From positions 1 to 54,343 of the forward strand of contig CAIZMQ010000132.1 of the NCBI GenBank assembly GCA_903934135.1: DNA of 54,343 nt, in the 5' to 3' direction. Below the pieces are notes generated by a model. It did not search any database. It saw nothing but the letters and a program-made list of their open reading frames with translations, and was not told the DNA's origin. This document shows, piece by piece, positions 44,828-52,159 of this stretch; within the stretch, counting starts at the first letter, position 1, and each line of letters starts with the position of its first letter. This stretch comes from an uncultured Verrucomicrobiota bacterium (GTDB taxonomy: Bacteria > Verrucomicrobiota > Verrucomicrobiia > Chthoniobacterales > JACTMZ01). Made by a program: the position numbers and the translations under genes.

Positions 44828-45813
44828 GCCGCTACCTCCTGGGTCGCGGGCAGGATTTCCACCGAGCGCAAACGTGCTGAGCGGGACCTCGGGTTGCGAC
44901 CGGTTTCGCCGGGCACAGCAGATAATGGTTTGCGGGTCAGATCGCGGAAGCGCCATTCGGGATTAGGTCGCGGGGCGGGCCACTCCGGGCGGTCGAGCCA
45001 CTGCTCGCTTCCGGCCCGGAAGAAAGTTTTCACCGCGCGGTCTTCAAGGGAATGGAAAGTGATGACGACAAAACGAGCGCCGGCTTTGAGCAACGGAGGG
45101 ATGGAAACCAACGCGCGCCGCAGCGATCCGATTTCATCGTTCACCGCGATGCGAAGGGCCTGGAAAACACGCGTGGCCGGATGCACACGCCCGCGGCGGC
45201 CGAGCACTTTTTCGATCAGGGCGGCCAACTGGCCGGTGCGCGTGAAGGGCAGGCGCTCACGCTCCGCCACGATGGCCCGCGCCACGCGCCGCGCCTGGGG
45301 TTCCTCGCCGTATTCGCGGAAGAGCCGCACCAACTCCGCCTCGTCGGCGGAATTGACCAGCAGGGCCGCCGGCTCACCGCCCGTGGAGTCCATGCGCATA
45401 TCCAGCGGCCCATCATGACGGAAGCTGAACCCGCGGTCGGGCGTGTCGAGTTGGTGCGAGGAGACACCGAGGTCGAGCAGCGCACCGTCGAAGGGCGCGG
45501 CGTCCATGACCCGGGGAACTTCCGGAGCATCGGCAAAATTGGCCTGCACGGTGGTGAACCGGTCGCCGAAGGAGGCCAGACGCCGGGCCGCGTGTTCGAG
45601 TGACTCACGATCGCGATCGAGGCCGACCACCCGCGCGCCGGCGGTAAGGAGCGCCTCGGCATGCCCGCCTCCGCCCAAAGTGCCGTCGAGAAAGATGCGA
45701 CCGGGAGCCGGACGCAGCAACGCGACAACCTCGTCGCGCAGAACCGGCTGATGCCAGCTCGTCGCGTCAGGGTTTGCGCGGGGCGCTCTTTTTGCGGAGG
45801 CCGAATTGCTCAT
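44824..45813 (-). CDS. rsmH: 16S rRNA (cytosine(1402)-N(4))-methyltransferase RsmH (MraW)
   Basis: Methylates C1402 in the ribosomal P site. The protein has HQPVLRDEVVALL, FLDGTLGGGGHAEALL (SAM site), LLDLGVSSHQLD and VITFHSLEDRAVKTFF, all diagnostic. The ATG at 45813 gives 329 residues; a GTG at 45828 adds five residues. Both starts lie within a possible small gene (45767-45919) in another frame. It is the standard second gene of the dcw cluster. Confidence 0.96.
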   Translation of the reverse strand: MSNSASAKRAPRANPDATSWHQPVLRDEVVALLRPAPGRIFLDGTLGGGGHAEALLTAGARVVGLDRDRESLEHAARRLASFGDRFTTVQANFADAPEVPRVMDAAPFDGALLDLGVSSHQLDTPDRGFSFRHDGPLDMRMDSTGGEPAALLVNSADEAELVRLFREYGEEPQARRVARAIVAERERLPFTRTGQLAALIEKVLGRRGRVHPATRVFQALRIAVNDEIGSLRRALVSIPPLLKAGARFVVITFHSLEDRAVKTFFRAGSEQWLDRPEWPAPRPNPEWRFRDLTRKPLSAVPGETGRNPRSRSARLRSVEILPATQEVAA

Positions 45814-45919
45814 AAAATGTGCGGACACGGAGATGAAGGCAGACCGAACCTTCCACCCGGCCTCCCGCGTCTTTTTTCGCGGAGAAACCGAAGGTGAATT
45901 TGCGGCCGGGTTTGGTCAT
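45767..45919 (-). CDS. Possible 50-residue basic protein between mraZ and rsmH
   Basis: An ATG at 45917-45919 opens a 50-codon frame ending in TGA at 45767-45769. The product (MTKPGRKFTFGFSAKKDAGG, later VCLHLRVRTFYEQFG and ending KKSAPRKP) is basic with an ordered-looking core. It starts 45 nt after the mraZ stop and overlaps the rsmH start by 47 nt in another frame, so it would be translationally coupled. The ribosome-binding site is weak (CCCAAGA). No family recognised. It may be a real small gene or chance. Confidence 0.35.
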   Translation of the reverse strand: MTKPGRKFTFGFSAKKDAGGRVEGSVCLHLRVRTFYEQFGLRKKSAPRKP

Positions 45920-45964
45920 TCTTGGGTTGTTGTGGTGTGGTTTTTTCTGGGTGGGCGGATCGCG

Positions 45965-46420
45965 CTACAAGCCGACTTCTCCCGCCACCCGGCGGAAGAC
46001 CTCGTCCTCTTCGGCCGTGGCGGCCGCCCAACGTTCAGAGTTCCAAATTTCCACCCGGCTGTGACTGCCAATCAGCACGACCTCACCGTCCAAGCCGAGG
46101 CGGCGGCAATATTCTTCGGGCAAAAGCACACGCCCCTGCTTGTCGACCGCCACAAGCTGGGCCAGCGCGTAAAACCGGCGGATGAATTTGCGGCGGTCGG
46201 CCGGGGCGATCGAAGGGTTGGCTTCAACGTCCGACTTGACCCGATCGAACTCCGGCGGCGGCAAGATCATGAGGAAGTTCCCCGCGGGATCCGGAACGGC
46301 AAAAAACTCCTCCCCGTCCTCGCCACGCCACCGTGACGGAATCGTCACGCGATGCTTCGCATCGATCGCATGGCGGAATTCGCCGGCGTAAACCAGCGGG
46401 GCTGAGGAGGACTTGGACAT
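45965..46420 (-). CDS. mraZ: Transcriptional regulator MraZ
   Basis: AbrB-like double-domain regulator that binds its own operon promoter. The 151-residue protein shows the two SpoVT-AbrB-like halves: AGEFRHAIDAKHRVTIPSRW and AQLVAVDKQGRVLLPEEY. The ATG at 46420 is preceded by the tandem 10-bp operator repeats described next. It is the first gene of the dcw cluster, as in most bacteria. Confidence 0.95.
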   Translation of the reverse strand: MSKSSSAPLVYAGEFRHAIDAKHRVTIPSRWRGEDGEEFFAVPDPAGNFLMILPPPEFDRVKSDVEANPSIAPADRRKFIRRFYALAQLVAVDKQGRVLLPEEYCRRLGLDGEVVLIGSHSRVEIWNSERWAAATAEEDEVFRRVAGEVGL

Positions 46421-46436
46421 TGTCAGGGTTGGGATG

Positions 46437-46490
46437 CCATTTTGCACCACTTTGACCCACTTTAAACCACTTGGCTGCCACTGCGGTCAA
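46437..46490 (-). promoter_or_regulatory. MraZ operator array and dcw promoter
   Basis: Read on the plus strand, four 10-bp units stand in tandem: CCATTTTGCA (46437), CCACTTTGAC (46447), CCACTTTAAA (46457) and CCACTTGGCT (46467). On the coding strand each gives AAGTGG or similar, matching the known MraZ box (TGGGN repeats at 10-bp spacing). A -35-like TTGACC (complement of 46485-46490) stands 18 bp from TTTAAA (46461-46466), a possible -10 inside the array. MraZ binding would therefore block the promoter, giving autorepression. Confidence 0.75.
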
Positions 46491-46786
46491 CGTTTTTCAG
46501 AGAAAAATCTGAGAAAAATTCCGGCAACCCCCATGCCTGTATTTATATATACGATTGTTATATCTCTTGTTTTCGGAGGGAGGGCTCGGGGCGAAAAATG
46601 GAGACCGGTGACCGAAACCCACCCCGGCGTTCCGTGCGGCCTTCGAAGCAACCGTCTCAAAGCAGGGGCAAACGCGGGTTGCTTATGACACACTTCACCA
46701 TGCTCCGCCTCCCGGATTGCCGCCACCGTCCCGCTTGTGCTTGAGCCTCGCAGCCAAGTCCGCCACGCTGCCGCCCAGCACAAGCT
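46491..46786. other. Intergenic region between dcw promoter and pta
   Basis: About 300 bp without a convincing gene. The first part has a short direct repeat (AGAAAAAT twice, 46501-46525) and an AT-rich block around 46540-46575 containing TTTATATATA and TTATATC, strikingly low in GC for this genome. It may hold promoters for pta or an upstream element for the dcw promoter. The remainder (46580-46786) is GC-rich and I see no tRNA, riboswitch or clear terminator in it. Confidence 0.5.
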
Positions 46787-47836
46787 ATGCAATTCATCGA
46801 ATCCGTTTTTGGCCGGCTGCGACGTCATCCCAAACGCATTGTTTTCCCCGAGGGTGAAAATCCGCGCGCCATTGCCGCCGGACGCCATTTCTACGAGCTC
46901 GGCCTTGGCGTACCCATTCTGCTCGGACGCCGTGCCGTGATTGAAGAAGTCGCGCGACGCGAGAAGATCCCTTTCGACCATTTGGGCGTGATCAATCCCG
47001 AACAATCCGCCGATCTGCCGGATTTTTGCCGCTTTCTCGAGACGCTCGACCGCTACAAGAAGCTCGGGCTCTCCGATGCCCGCGAGTTACTACTCAATCC
47101 CAACTACTACGCGGCCATGATGGTGCAATACGGCAGGGCTGACGGCGTGGTCGGCGGCGTGGATTCCCCGACCAGCGCGCTCCTCCGCCCCCTGCTCCGC
47201 GTGGTCAAACCCTCGGGCCCGCATCATTTGGTCAGCAGCTGTCTGGTGGCCGACACCGGCCGGTCCGACATCGGTCACCATGGCGTGCTCGTCATGGCCG
47301 ATTGCGGCGTGGTCCCCGAGCCGGATGTCGAACAGTTGGCCACCATCGCCTTGCAAGCCGCGCACCTCTGCCTTCAACTCACCGGGGAAACACCGCGCGT
47401 CGCCCTGCTCAGTTTTTCGACCAAAGGCAGCGCCGTGACCGCAGGCACCGAAAAGATTGCCGCAGCCGCCGCCCTCGCCCGGCAACAAGCCCAAGCCCGC
47501 CACCTCACGATCGAAATTGACGGTGAACTCGAAGCCGACGCCGCACTCCTGCCCGGCGCGGCGCGGAACAAATCCGTGGCTGGCACCGTGGCCGGACGGG
47601 CCAACGTTCTGGTCTTTCCCGACCTCCACAGCGGACATATTGCCGGCAAGCTCACCGCCATCCTCGGCCATTGCGCTTACGGACAAATTCTCACCGGTTT
47701 GACCAAGCCGGCTGCCGATGTCTCGCGGGCCGACTCGCCCGAAACCATTGCCGCAGTCGCCGCCATCGTCGGTCTGCAAGCCATCGAAATGCGCCGCCTG
47801 CAGGAAATGGCGGAGGAAGAAAAAAAGAAATCCTGA
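46787..47836 (+). CDS. pta: Phosphate acetyltransferase
   Basis: Converts acetyl-CoA and phosphate to acetyl phosphate (acetate overflow metabolism or its reverse). The 349-residue protein is a single PTA_PTB domain: RIVFPEGENPRAIAAGRHFY at the start, GVVGGVDSPTSALLRPLL, and VAGRANVLVFPDLHSGHIAG with AYGQILTGLTKPAADVSR near the end. A butyryltransferase is possible but the C-terminal motif favours Pta. No ackA is adjacent. It converges on the amidase with six bases between stops. Confidence 0.88.
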   Translation: MQFIESVFGRLRRHPKRIVFPEGENPRAIAAGRHFYELGLGVPILLGRRAVIEEVARREKIPFDHLGVINPEQSADLPDFCRFLETLDRYKKLGLSDARELLLNPNYYAAMMVQYGRADGVVGGVDSPTSALLRPLLRVVKPSGPHHLVSSCLVADTGRSDIGHHGVLVMADCGVVPEPDVEQLATIALQAAHLCLQLTGETPRVALLSFSTKGSAVTAGTEKIAAAAALARQQAQARHLTIEIDGELEADAALLPGAARNKSVAGTVAGRANVLVFPDLHSGHIAGKLTAILGHCAYGQILTGLTKPAADVSRADSPETIAAVAAIVGLQAIEMRRLQEMAEEEKKKS

Positions 47837-47842
47837 CCGCGC

Positions 47843-49318
47843 TCAGAGCGCCTTGCCCAGGAATTCCAAAATCCAATTCTTGGCGGGTTCTTGCTCCCGG
47901 CCCGCTTCGGGGTCCACCGGCGCACCTTCCGGCGGCGCGAAAAGGAGGAAAGTTTCCTCCACCCCGCGAGGGGGCAGAAGGGAACGCCAGCCACGCAGGC
48001 CCGGCCAAGCAGGCGCCGGATCGGGCCATTCGCGCGGACGCGAAAGAAAACTTTCCTCCTGCTGACCGGCCGAACGGGCATCCTCGCCCGCCGCCGCCCA
48101 CATCTCGAGCTGCACCCAGCCAGCCGGCTCGTATTCGAGGCGGAAAGGCGGCATCTCTTCGCCAAGCGGCGCCGGCAAAAGCCGCCGCCAGCCGGACAGA
48201 CCCGGGAACTTGGGACGGACCAGACGTCCGATTCCTTCCAGTGGCTGGTAATCGAACGGGCTCCCCGCAAGCTCCGCCGCGGCCGCCGCCCGGTATTGCG
48301 CGAGCAACTTCGGACGCGTGCCTTCTTTGCTCAGATTGACGAATTCCAAAATACCATCGGCCACCGCCTTGGCCAGACGCTCCCGCCACTCCACGGTGTG
48401 CAGCAATCGTGCATCGCGCGGATTCGACATAAACCCGCCCTCAATCAGCACCCCGGGCACCGCCGATCCGCGCAGCACCGCGAAACGCGCCCGCTTCACC
48501 CCGCGGTCGAACATCGGCACCAGTCCCAACTTGGCATGCTGGATCGAAGTGGCCAGCACGTGACTCGCGTGGTCGCTCTTGTGCCCTCGCTCAGCCGAAA
48601 AACTGCGGCGTGTCAGGTAGGTATCATGGCTGTTCGGCGCACCGCGCGGCGTCAGCGTGAAGACCTCGAAGCCCGTGGCCAAGGAATGGCTCGTGGCTGC
48701 GGCATTGAAATGCACACTAACAAAAATGGCACCGACCCCGATCTTGTTGGCCAACCCCGGACGCGCCTCCAGCGGGATGAATTGGTCGCGACTGCGCGTG
48801 ATCAGCACGCGCAACCCCGCCTTCTGTAAGTGCCCACGGATGCGTCGGCTCAAGTCGAGGTTGTAATTTTTTTCCGAGCCCCAACGATTGACCGCACCGC
48901 GGTCATGACCACCGTGCCCCGGATCGAGGACCACGGTATGCACCGGTTTGAGGCCCGGGATTTTTTCCGGACGCATCAGCGGATCGATCGTTTTGGCCAG
49001 ATCCATGCGCGAAACGTGGTATTGCCCCCCAAAGTAAAGCACGGGAAAGGAAAGCCAGTGCTTTACGCCGTCGATCCGCGCCTCACGCGAATTTTTTCCG
49101 AACTCAATGCGTCGCTTTCCCGAACTCAGCATCAGCCCGCGATCGCCACGCACTGTCAGGCGCATCTGGTAGAATGAAGCAAGCTGCGAGACCGGAAGGT
49201 AGTCCCTGCCGGCCAGACGCTTGACCTGCCAACTGGCCGCCCAGCCATCGTCCGCCCCGAGCAGAAGCAGGCACACCACGGCTGGAACCCCCAGCCATCT
49301 GGAATGGCACGCACCCAT
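47843..49318 (-). CDS. N-acetylmuramoyl-L-alanine amidase (Amidase_3) with repeated C-terminal tail
   Basis: Periplasmic zinc enzyme that cleaves the MurNAc-L-Ala bond, probably in daughter-cell separation. The 491-residue protein has a signal peptide (GVPAVVCLLLLGADDGWA), an AMIN-like N-terminal region (residues ~30-125), and zinc ligands in VLDPGHGGHD, SEKNYNLD and SVHFNAAA with the Glu of LIEGGFMSNP. The C-terminal ~120 residues are unusual: the segment FPGLSGWRRLLPA (371-383) is echoed by WPGLRGWRSLLPP (438-450), each followed by an acidic and hydrophobic stretch. That tail replaces the usual LysM or SH3 targeting domains. Confidence 0.9.
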   Translation of the reverse strand: MGACHSRWLGVPAVVCLLLLGADDGWAASWQVKRLAGRDYLPVSQLASFYQMRLTVRGDRGLMLSSGKRRIEFGKNSREARIDGVKHWLSFPVLYFGGQYHVSRMDLAKTIDPLMRPEKIPGLKPVHTVVLDPGHGGHDRGAVNRWGSEKNYNLDLSRRIRGHLQKAGLRVLITRSRDQFIPLEARPGLANKIGVGAIFVSVHFNAAATSHSLATGFEVFTLTPRGAPNSHDTYLTRRSFSAERGHKSDHASHVLATSIQHAKLGLVPMFDRGVKRARFAVLRGSAVPGVLIEGGFMSNPRDARLLHTVEWRERLAKAVADGILEFVNLSKEGTRPKLLAQYRAAAAAELAGSPFDYQPLEGIGRLVRPKFPGLSGWRRLLPAPLGEEMPPFRLEYEPAGWVQLEMWAAAGEDARSAGQQEESFLSRPREWPDPAPAWPGLRGWRSLLPPRGVEETFLLFAPPEGAPVDPEAGREQEPAKNWILEFLGKAL

Positions 49319-49425
49319 CTAGAAAGCCCGGCCGGTGATGACCAAAGGACGCGACCGGAGAAAGATATCCCTTTTGCGCATGAGGACGCGCACCCTACCG
49401 CAACGGGAACCAAGCAACAACCCCC

Positions 49426-50163
49426 TCAATCAAGGTCTTCCTCATCCTCGTGCACCGGGGCCAGCCGACGGTAATCCTCGATCACCTTGGTAGCAGTGTG
49501 TCCAAGCAAGGCGGCCACTCCGACGGTCAGCACCAAGCCCCCGCCCCAGAGCGCGTATTCCACGGGTCCCGGTTCGGAGTCTCCGCGCAAAATACGGATG
49601 CCCAACTGCCCAAGTGTGCCGAGGTAAGAATAAAGAAAAATTCCCGGCAACCGCCCCAGTGCGACCCACTTGAGACACTCCCAGAAAGGCACCTTGGTGA
49701 TGCCGTAGAGGTAGTTGAACAAACTCGTCGGAAAGAGCGGGTTCAATTGACTGTAAAAAATAATCCGCGGTCCGTGCTTGCCGATCGCCCCATCCAGTGC
49801 CGCCCAACGCGGGTCGCGCAAAATGCGCTGGCGCACGAATTTGCGTCCCAGCTTGTCGCCGACAAAAAATGCCACGGCCGCACCGAGCAAGTTGCCGACC
49901 AGCACCAGCAGCGTTCCCCACCAAAGACCAAAGAAAAATCCGCCCCCCAAACTCAAAATTCCGCCCGGCAATAAAAGCACCGTGGCGGCCATGACAAGCA
50001 AGGGATAGATGACAATGCTCAGCGTCCCCCACCGCCTCACCACGTTTTCGGTTTCCTCCACCGCACCGAGAAATGGTGCCGATCGCGCAACGTAGATCAA
50101 AGCGCCGACCACCAGCAACGCCACCACCGCCTGCAGAACCGTAGCCTTGGCCGCCGACTTCAT
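49426..50163 (-). CDS. TVP38/TMEM64 family membrane protein (VTT domain)
   Basis: A 245-residue polytopic protein of the DedA/TVP38 superfamily: LLPGGILSLGGGFFFGLWWG and RIIFYSQLNPLFPTSLFNYL contain the family motifs. Superfamily members are implicated in phospholipid or undecaprenyl-phosphate flipping (family knowledge). It is the last gene of a four-gene run in which each start overlaps the previous stop by 4 nt, so it may act with the ABC exporter; that link is inference. Confidence 0.85.
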   Translation of the reverse strand: MKSAAKATVLQAVVALLVVGALIYVARSAPFLGAVEETENVVRRWGTLSIVIYPLLVMAATVLLLPGGILSLGGGFFFGLWWGTLLVLVGNLLGAAVAFFVGDKLGRKFVRQRILRDPRWAALDGAIGKHGPRIIFYSQLNPLFPTSLFNYLYGITKVPFWECLKWVALGRLPGIFLYSYLGTLGQLGIRILRGDSEPGPVEYALWGGGLVLTVGVAALLGHTATKVIEDYRRLAPVHEDEEDLD

Positions 50164-50951
50164 CGCGACTCCGGCCCTCCCCGCCGCACCGCCCGCAATG
50201 CGAGCAGGAACATGACCACGGCGAAAACCAAGGTCACCGTCATGGCCGGGCCGAACGACGGCACCAAGCCGAGATCGGCACCGTCACCGTAGAACGCCCG
50301 ACGCACACTCGCCGTGATATAGGACAGCGGATTCAACGCTGCCGCCCACTCCGTCCACGTGCCGGCCCGCGCCGGAAAAAAGGCACCCGAGAGCAGCCAG
50401 AGCGGAATGAGCACCAGGTTCATCATGACGTGGAATCCCTGCGTCGATTCGAGCGGCCAGGCGATGACAAATCCCAAAGCGGTCAACGCGAAACCCCCGA
50501 GCAAAAGCGCGGCGAGCAGGCGCAGGACCACCGCCCCGTCGAGGGGTAAGCCCGCCCAGGGGGCCGCCAGACAAAAGAGCGCAGCCTGCGCCGCCGCAAG
50601 TGTCATACCCCCGAGGCATTTTCCGAAGACGATCGACGCGCGGGAGACCGGCGCGACCAGCACTCCCTGCAAGAAACCATCGCGCCGGTCCTCGATGACC
50701 GACACCGTGGAAAAGATCGCGGTGAAAAGAAGGATGAGCACCACCGTGCCGGGAAAGAAATAACGCATGAACCCTCCCTCGACCTCGGCCCCGCGGAAAC
50801 TTTCCCCCAAACCGGATCCAATGAGCAGCCAGAAGATCAGCGGGGTGGCCAGCGCGCCGATGATCCGGTTGCGCTGGCGCACGAAGCGCGTCATCTCGCG
50901 CTGCCACAAAGCCAGAGTCGGCCGGATAAATAGACCACGCTTCCCGCTCAT
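50160..50951 (-). CDS. ABC-2 type transporter permease
   Basis: Membrane subunit of an ABC exporter. The 263-residue protein has six hydrophobic spans and the ABC-2 motifs RNRIIGALATPLIFWLLIGS, SVIEDRRDGFLQGVLVAPVS and LNPLSYITASVRRAFYGD (DrrB/NodJ type). It overlaps its ATPase upstream and the TVP38 gene downstream, both by ATGA. The cargo is unknown. Confidence 0.92.
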   Translation of the reverse strand: MSGKRGLFIRPTLALWQREMTRFVRQRNRIIGALATPLIFWLLIGSGLGESFRGAEVEGGFMRYFFPGTVVLILLFTAIFSTVSVIEDRRDGFLQGVLVAPVSRASIVFGKCLGGMTLAAAQAALFCLAAPWAGLPLDGAVVLRLLAALLLGGFALTALGFVIAWPLESTQGFHVMMNLVLIPLWLLSGAFFPARAGTWTEWAAALNPLSYITASVRRAFYGDGADLGLVPSFGPAMTVTLVFAVVMFLLALRAVRRGGPESR

Positions 50952-51880
50952 GCCTCCTCCTCGCCGCGCAAAGGCTCACCGGTCAGATCGAGGAAGACAT
51001 CCTCGAGAGTCGGACGCCCCACCGTCACGGTATCGGCCGCCGCCCCCAGCGCGCTGAACAAGCGTCCGGCCGCATCGCCTCCGGCCGGAACCTCCACCCG
51101 CAGGCGTTCCCCGCGCACCGACAAGGGCCAACCGAACATTTCCCGTACCCGCGTGGCCAGCGCCTCCGGCTCCAGGCCCGAGACCACAGCCACATCCGTG
51201 CCCAACCGCCCGCGCAATTCCGCCGGAGTTTCGCACGCCACGAGGCGCCCACGGTGCAAGATGGCCACCCGGTCGCAGCGCTCCGCCTCCTCAAGCAGAT
51301 GGGTGGTCATTACGACCGTCACCTCCGACTCGCGCCGTACCCTCTCCAATGTCACCCGCAGTCCCTCGCGGGCCGCGGGGTCGAGGCCGGTCGACGGCTC
51401 ATCGAGCAGCAGCACGCGCGGACGCGGCAGGAGACATTTGGCGATTTCCACCCGGCGCTGCAAACCGCCGGACAAACTCTGCACCCGATCGGCCAGGCGG
51501 TCGGACAAGCCCAGGGCCTCCGCCGCGGAGCGCAAACGCGCGACCAGATCCGCGCCGCGCAACCCGTAAAGACTTCCGGCACAACGCAGGTTTTCCTCCA
51601 CGGTCAATTGTGGGTCGAGCGCGGGGGACTGAAAAACAACCCCGATCTGATGGCGCACCGCCATCGCTTCCCCCACCACATCGCATCCACCCACCCGCGC
51701 CATTCCCGCACTCGGGGCCAGCAGGGTGGAAAGAATGCGGAACAACGTCGTCTTGCCGCTGCCATTGGGTCCGAGCAGGGCAAACATTTCCCCCGCCCGG
51801 ATGGACAAGGTCACCCCGGAAAGGGCGGCACGCGGACCGAAATTTCGGCCCAGATCGTTCGTCTCGACCGCGGCACTCAT
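50948..51880 (-). CDS. ABC transporter ATP-binding protein (ABC-2 exporter type)
   Basis: ATPase of the exporter, 310 residues. Walker A is LLGPNGSGKTTLF, the signature is SLSGGLQRR, Walker B LLLDEPSTGLDP, and the switch His is in MTTHLLEEAERCDRVAIL. The C-terminal ~80 residues match the DrrA/CcmA-type extension. The frame stays open to 52816 through the small gene and the metF region, but the ATG at 51880 (MSAAVETNDLG) is the natural start and overlaps the small gene's stop. Confidence 0.93.
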   Translation of the reverse strand: MSAAVETNDLGRNFGPRAALSGVTLSIRAGEMFALLGPNGSGKTTLFRILSTLLAPSAGMARVGGCDVVGEAMAVRHQIGVVFQSPALDPQLTVEENLRCAGSLYGLRGADLVARLRSAAEALGLSDRLADRVQSLSGGLQRRVEIAKCLLPRPRVLLLDEPSTGLDPAAREGLRVTLERVRRESEVTVVMTTHLLEEAERCDRVAILHRGRLVACETPAELRGRLGTDVAVVSGLEPEALATRVREMFGWPLSVRGERLRVEVPAGGDAAGRLFSALGAAADTVTVGRPTLEDVFLDLTGEPLRGEEEA

Positions 51881-52068
51881 TCTGGTTCCGCCACCACCTC
51901 GGGCCCGGGTTCGAGCGGTGCGATCATGACCATGCGCACCTCCTGCGCCGGCTTCGGCCCCCGCAAAAGCGCCACCCCGTAGCCACCGGCCAGCACCAGC
52001 GCGCAGAGCAGCAACACGCCAACCGAAGGCCCGTGATTGCGGCGGTCCGCTTCCAATCGATCGCTCAT
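51877..52068 (-). CDS. 63-residue single-span membrane protein upstream of ABC exporter
   Basis: The ATG at 52068 gives MSDRLEADRRNHG, a hydrophobic span (SVGVLLLCALVLAGGYGVAL, residues ~14-33) and a Pro/Glu-rich tail. Positive charges precede the span, so the tail should face the periplasm. The stop overlaps the ATPase start (ATGA), the usual sign of coupled translation. No family is recognised; it may be an accessory subunit of the exporter. Confidence rests on coupling and membrane topology. Confidence 0.6.
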   Translation of the reverse strand: MSDRLEADRRNHGPSVGVLLLCALVLAGGYGVALLRGPKPAQEVRMVMIAPLEPGPEVVAEPE

Positions 52069-52098
52069 CTCCACAGCATCCGGCGCACCTCCGCGCCT

Positions 52099-52150
52099 TG
52101 GCAAAGCAATTTTCCTTGGGGTGGAACGGCTGGCCGAGCACTATTTGCCA
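52099..52150 (+). promoter_or_regulatory. Possible structured leader upstream of metF
   Basis: TGGCAAA (52099-52105) and TTTGCCA (52144-52150) are perfect 7-bp complements. Inside, CTTGG and CCGAG (around 52114-52137) could pair as a second stem. The structure would end ten bases before the metF ATG, where it could hide the ribosome-binding site. It does not match the SAM-I, SAM-II, SAH or THF riboswitch consensus as I know them. A chance palindrome in a 91-bp divergent gap remains possible. Confidence 0.3.
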
Positions 52151-52159
52151 CTTCTGCCC

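Noticed and set aside
47839..47851. Hairpin GCGCT-CAG-AGCGC between the convergent pta and amidase stops, as a terminator
   Set aside because: The stem is only five base pairs, has no T-run on either strand and overlaps the amidase stop codon.
52117..52140. GGTGGAACGGCTGGCC before metF as a SAM-I riboswitch core
   Set aside because: It resembles one short piece of the SAM-I consensus, but the leader is far too short and lacks the kink-turn, pseudoknot and terminator.
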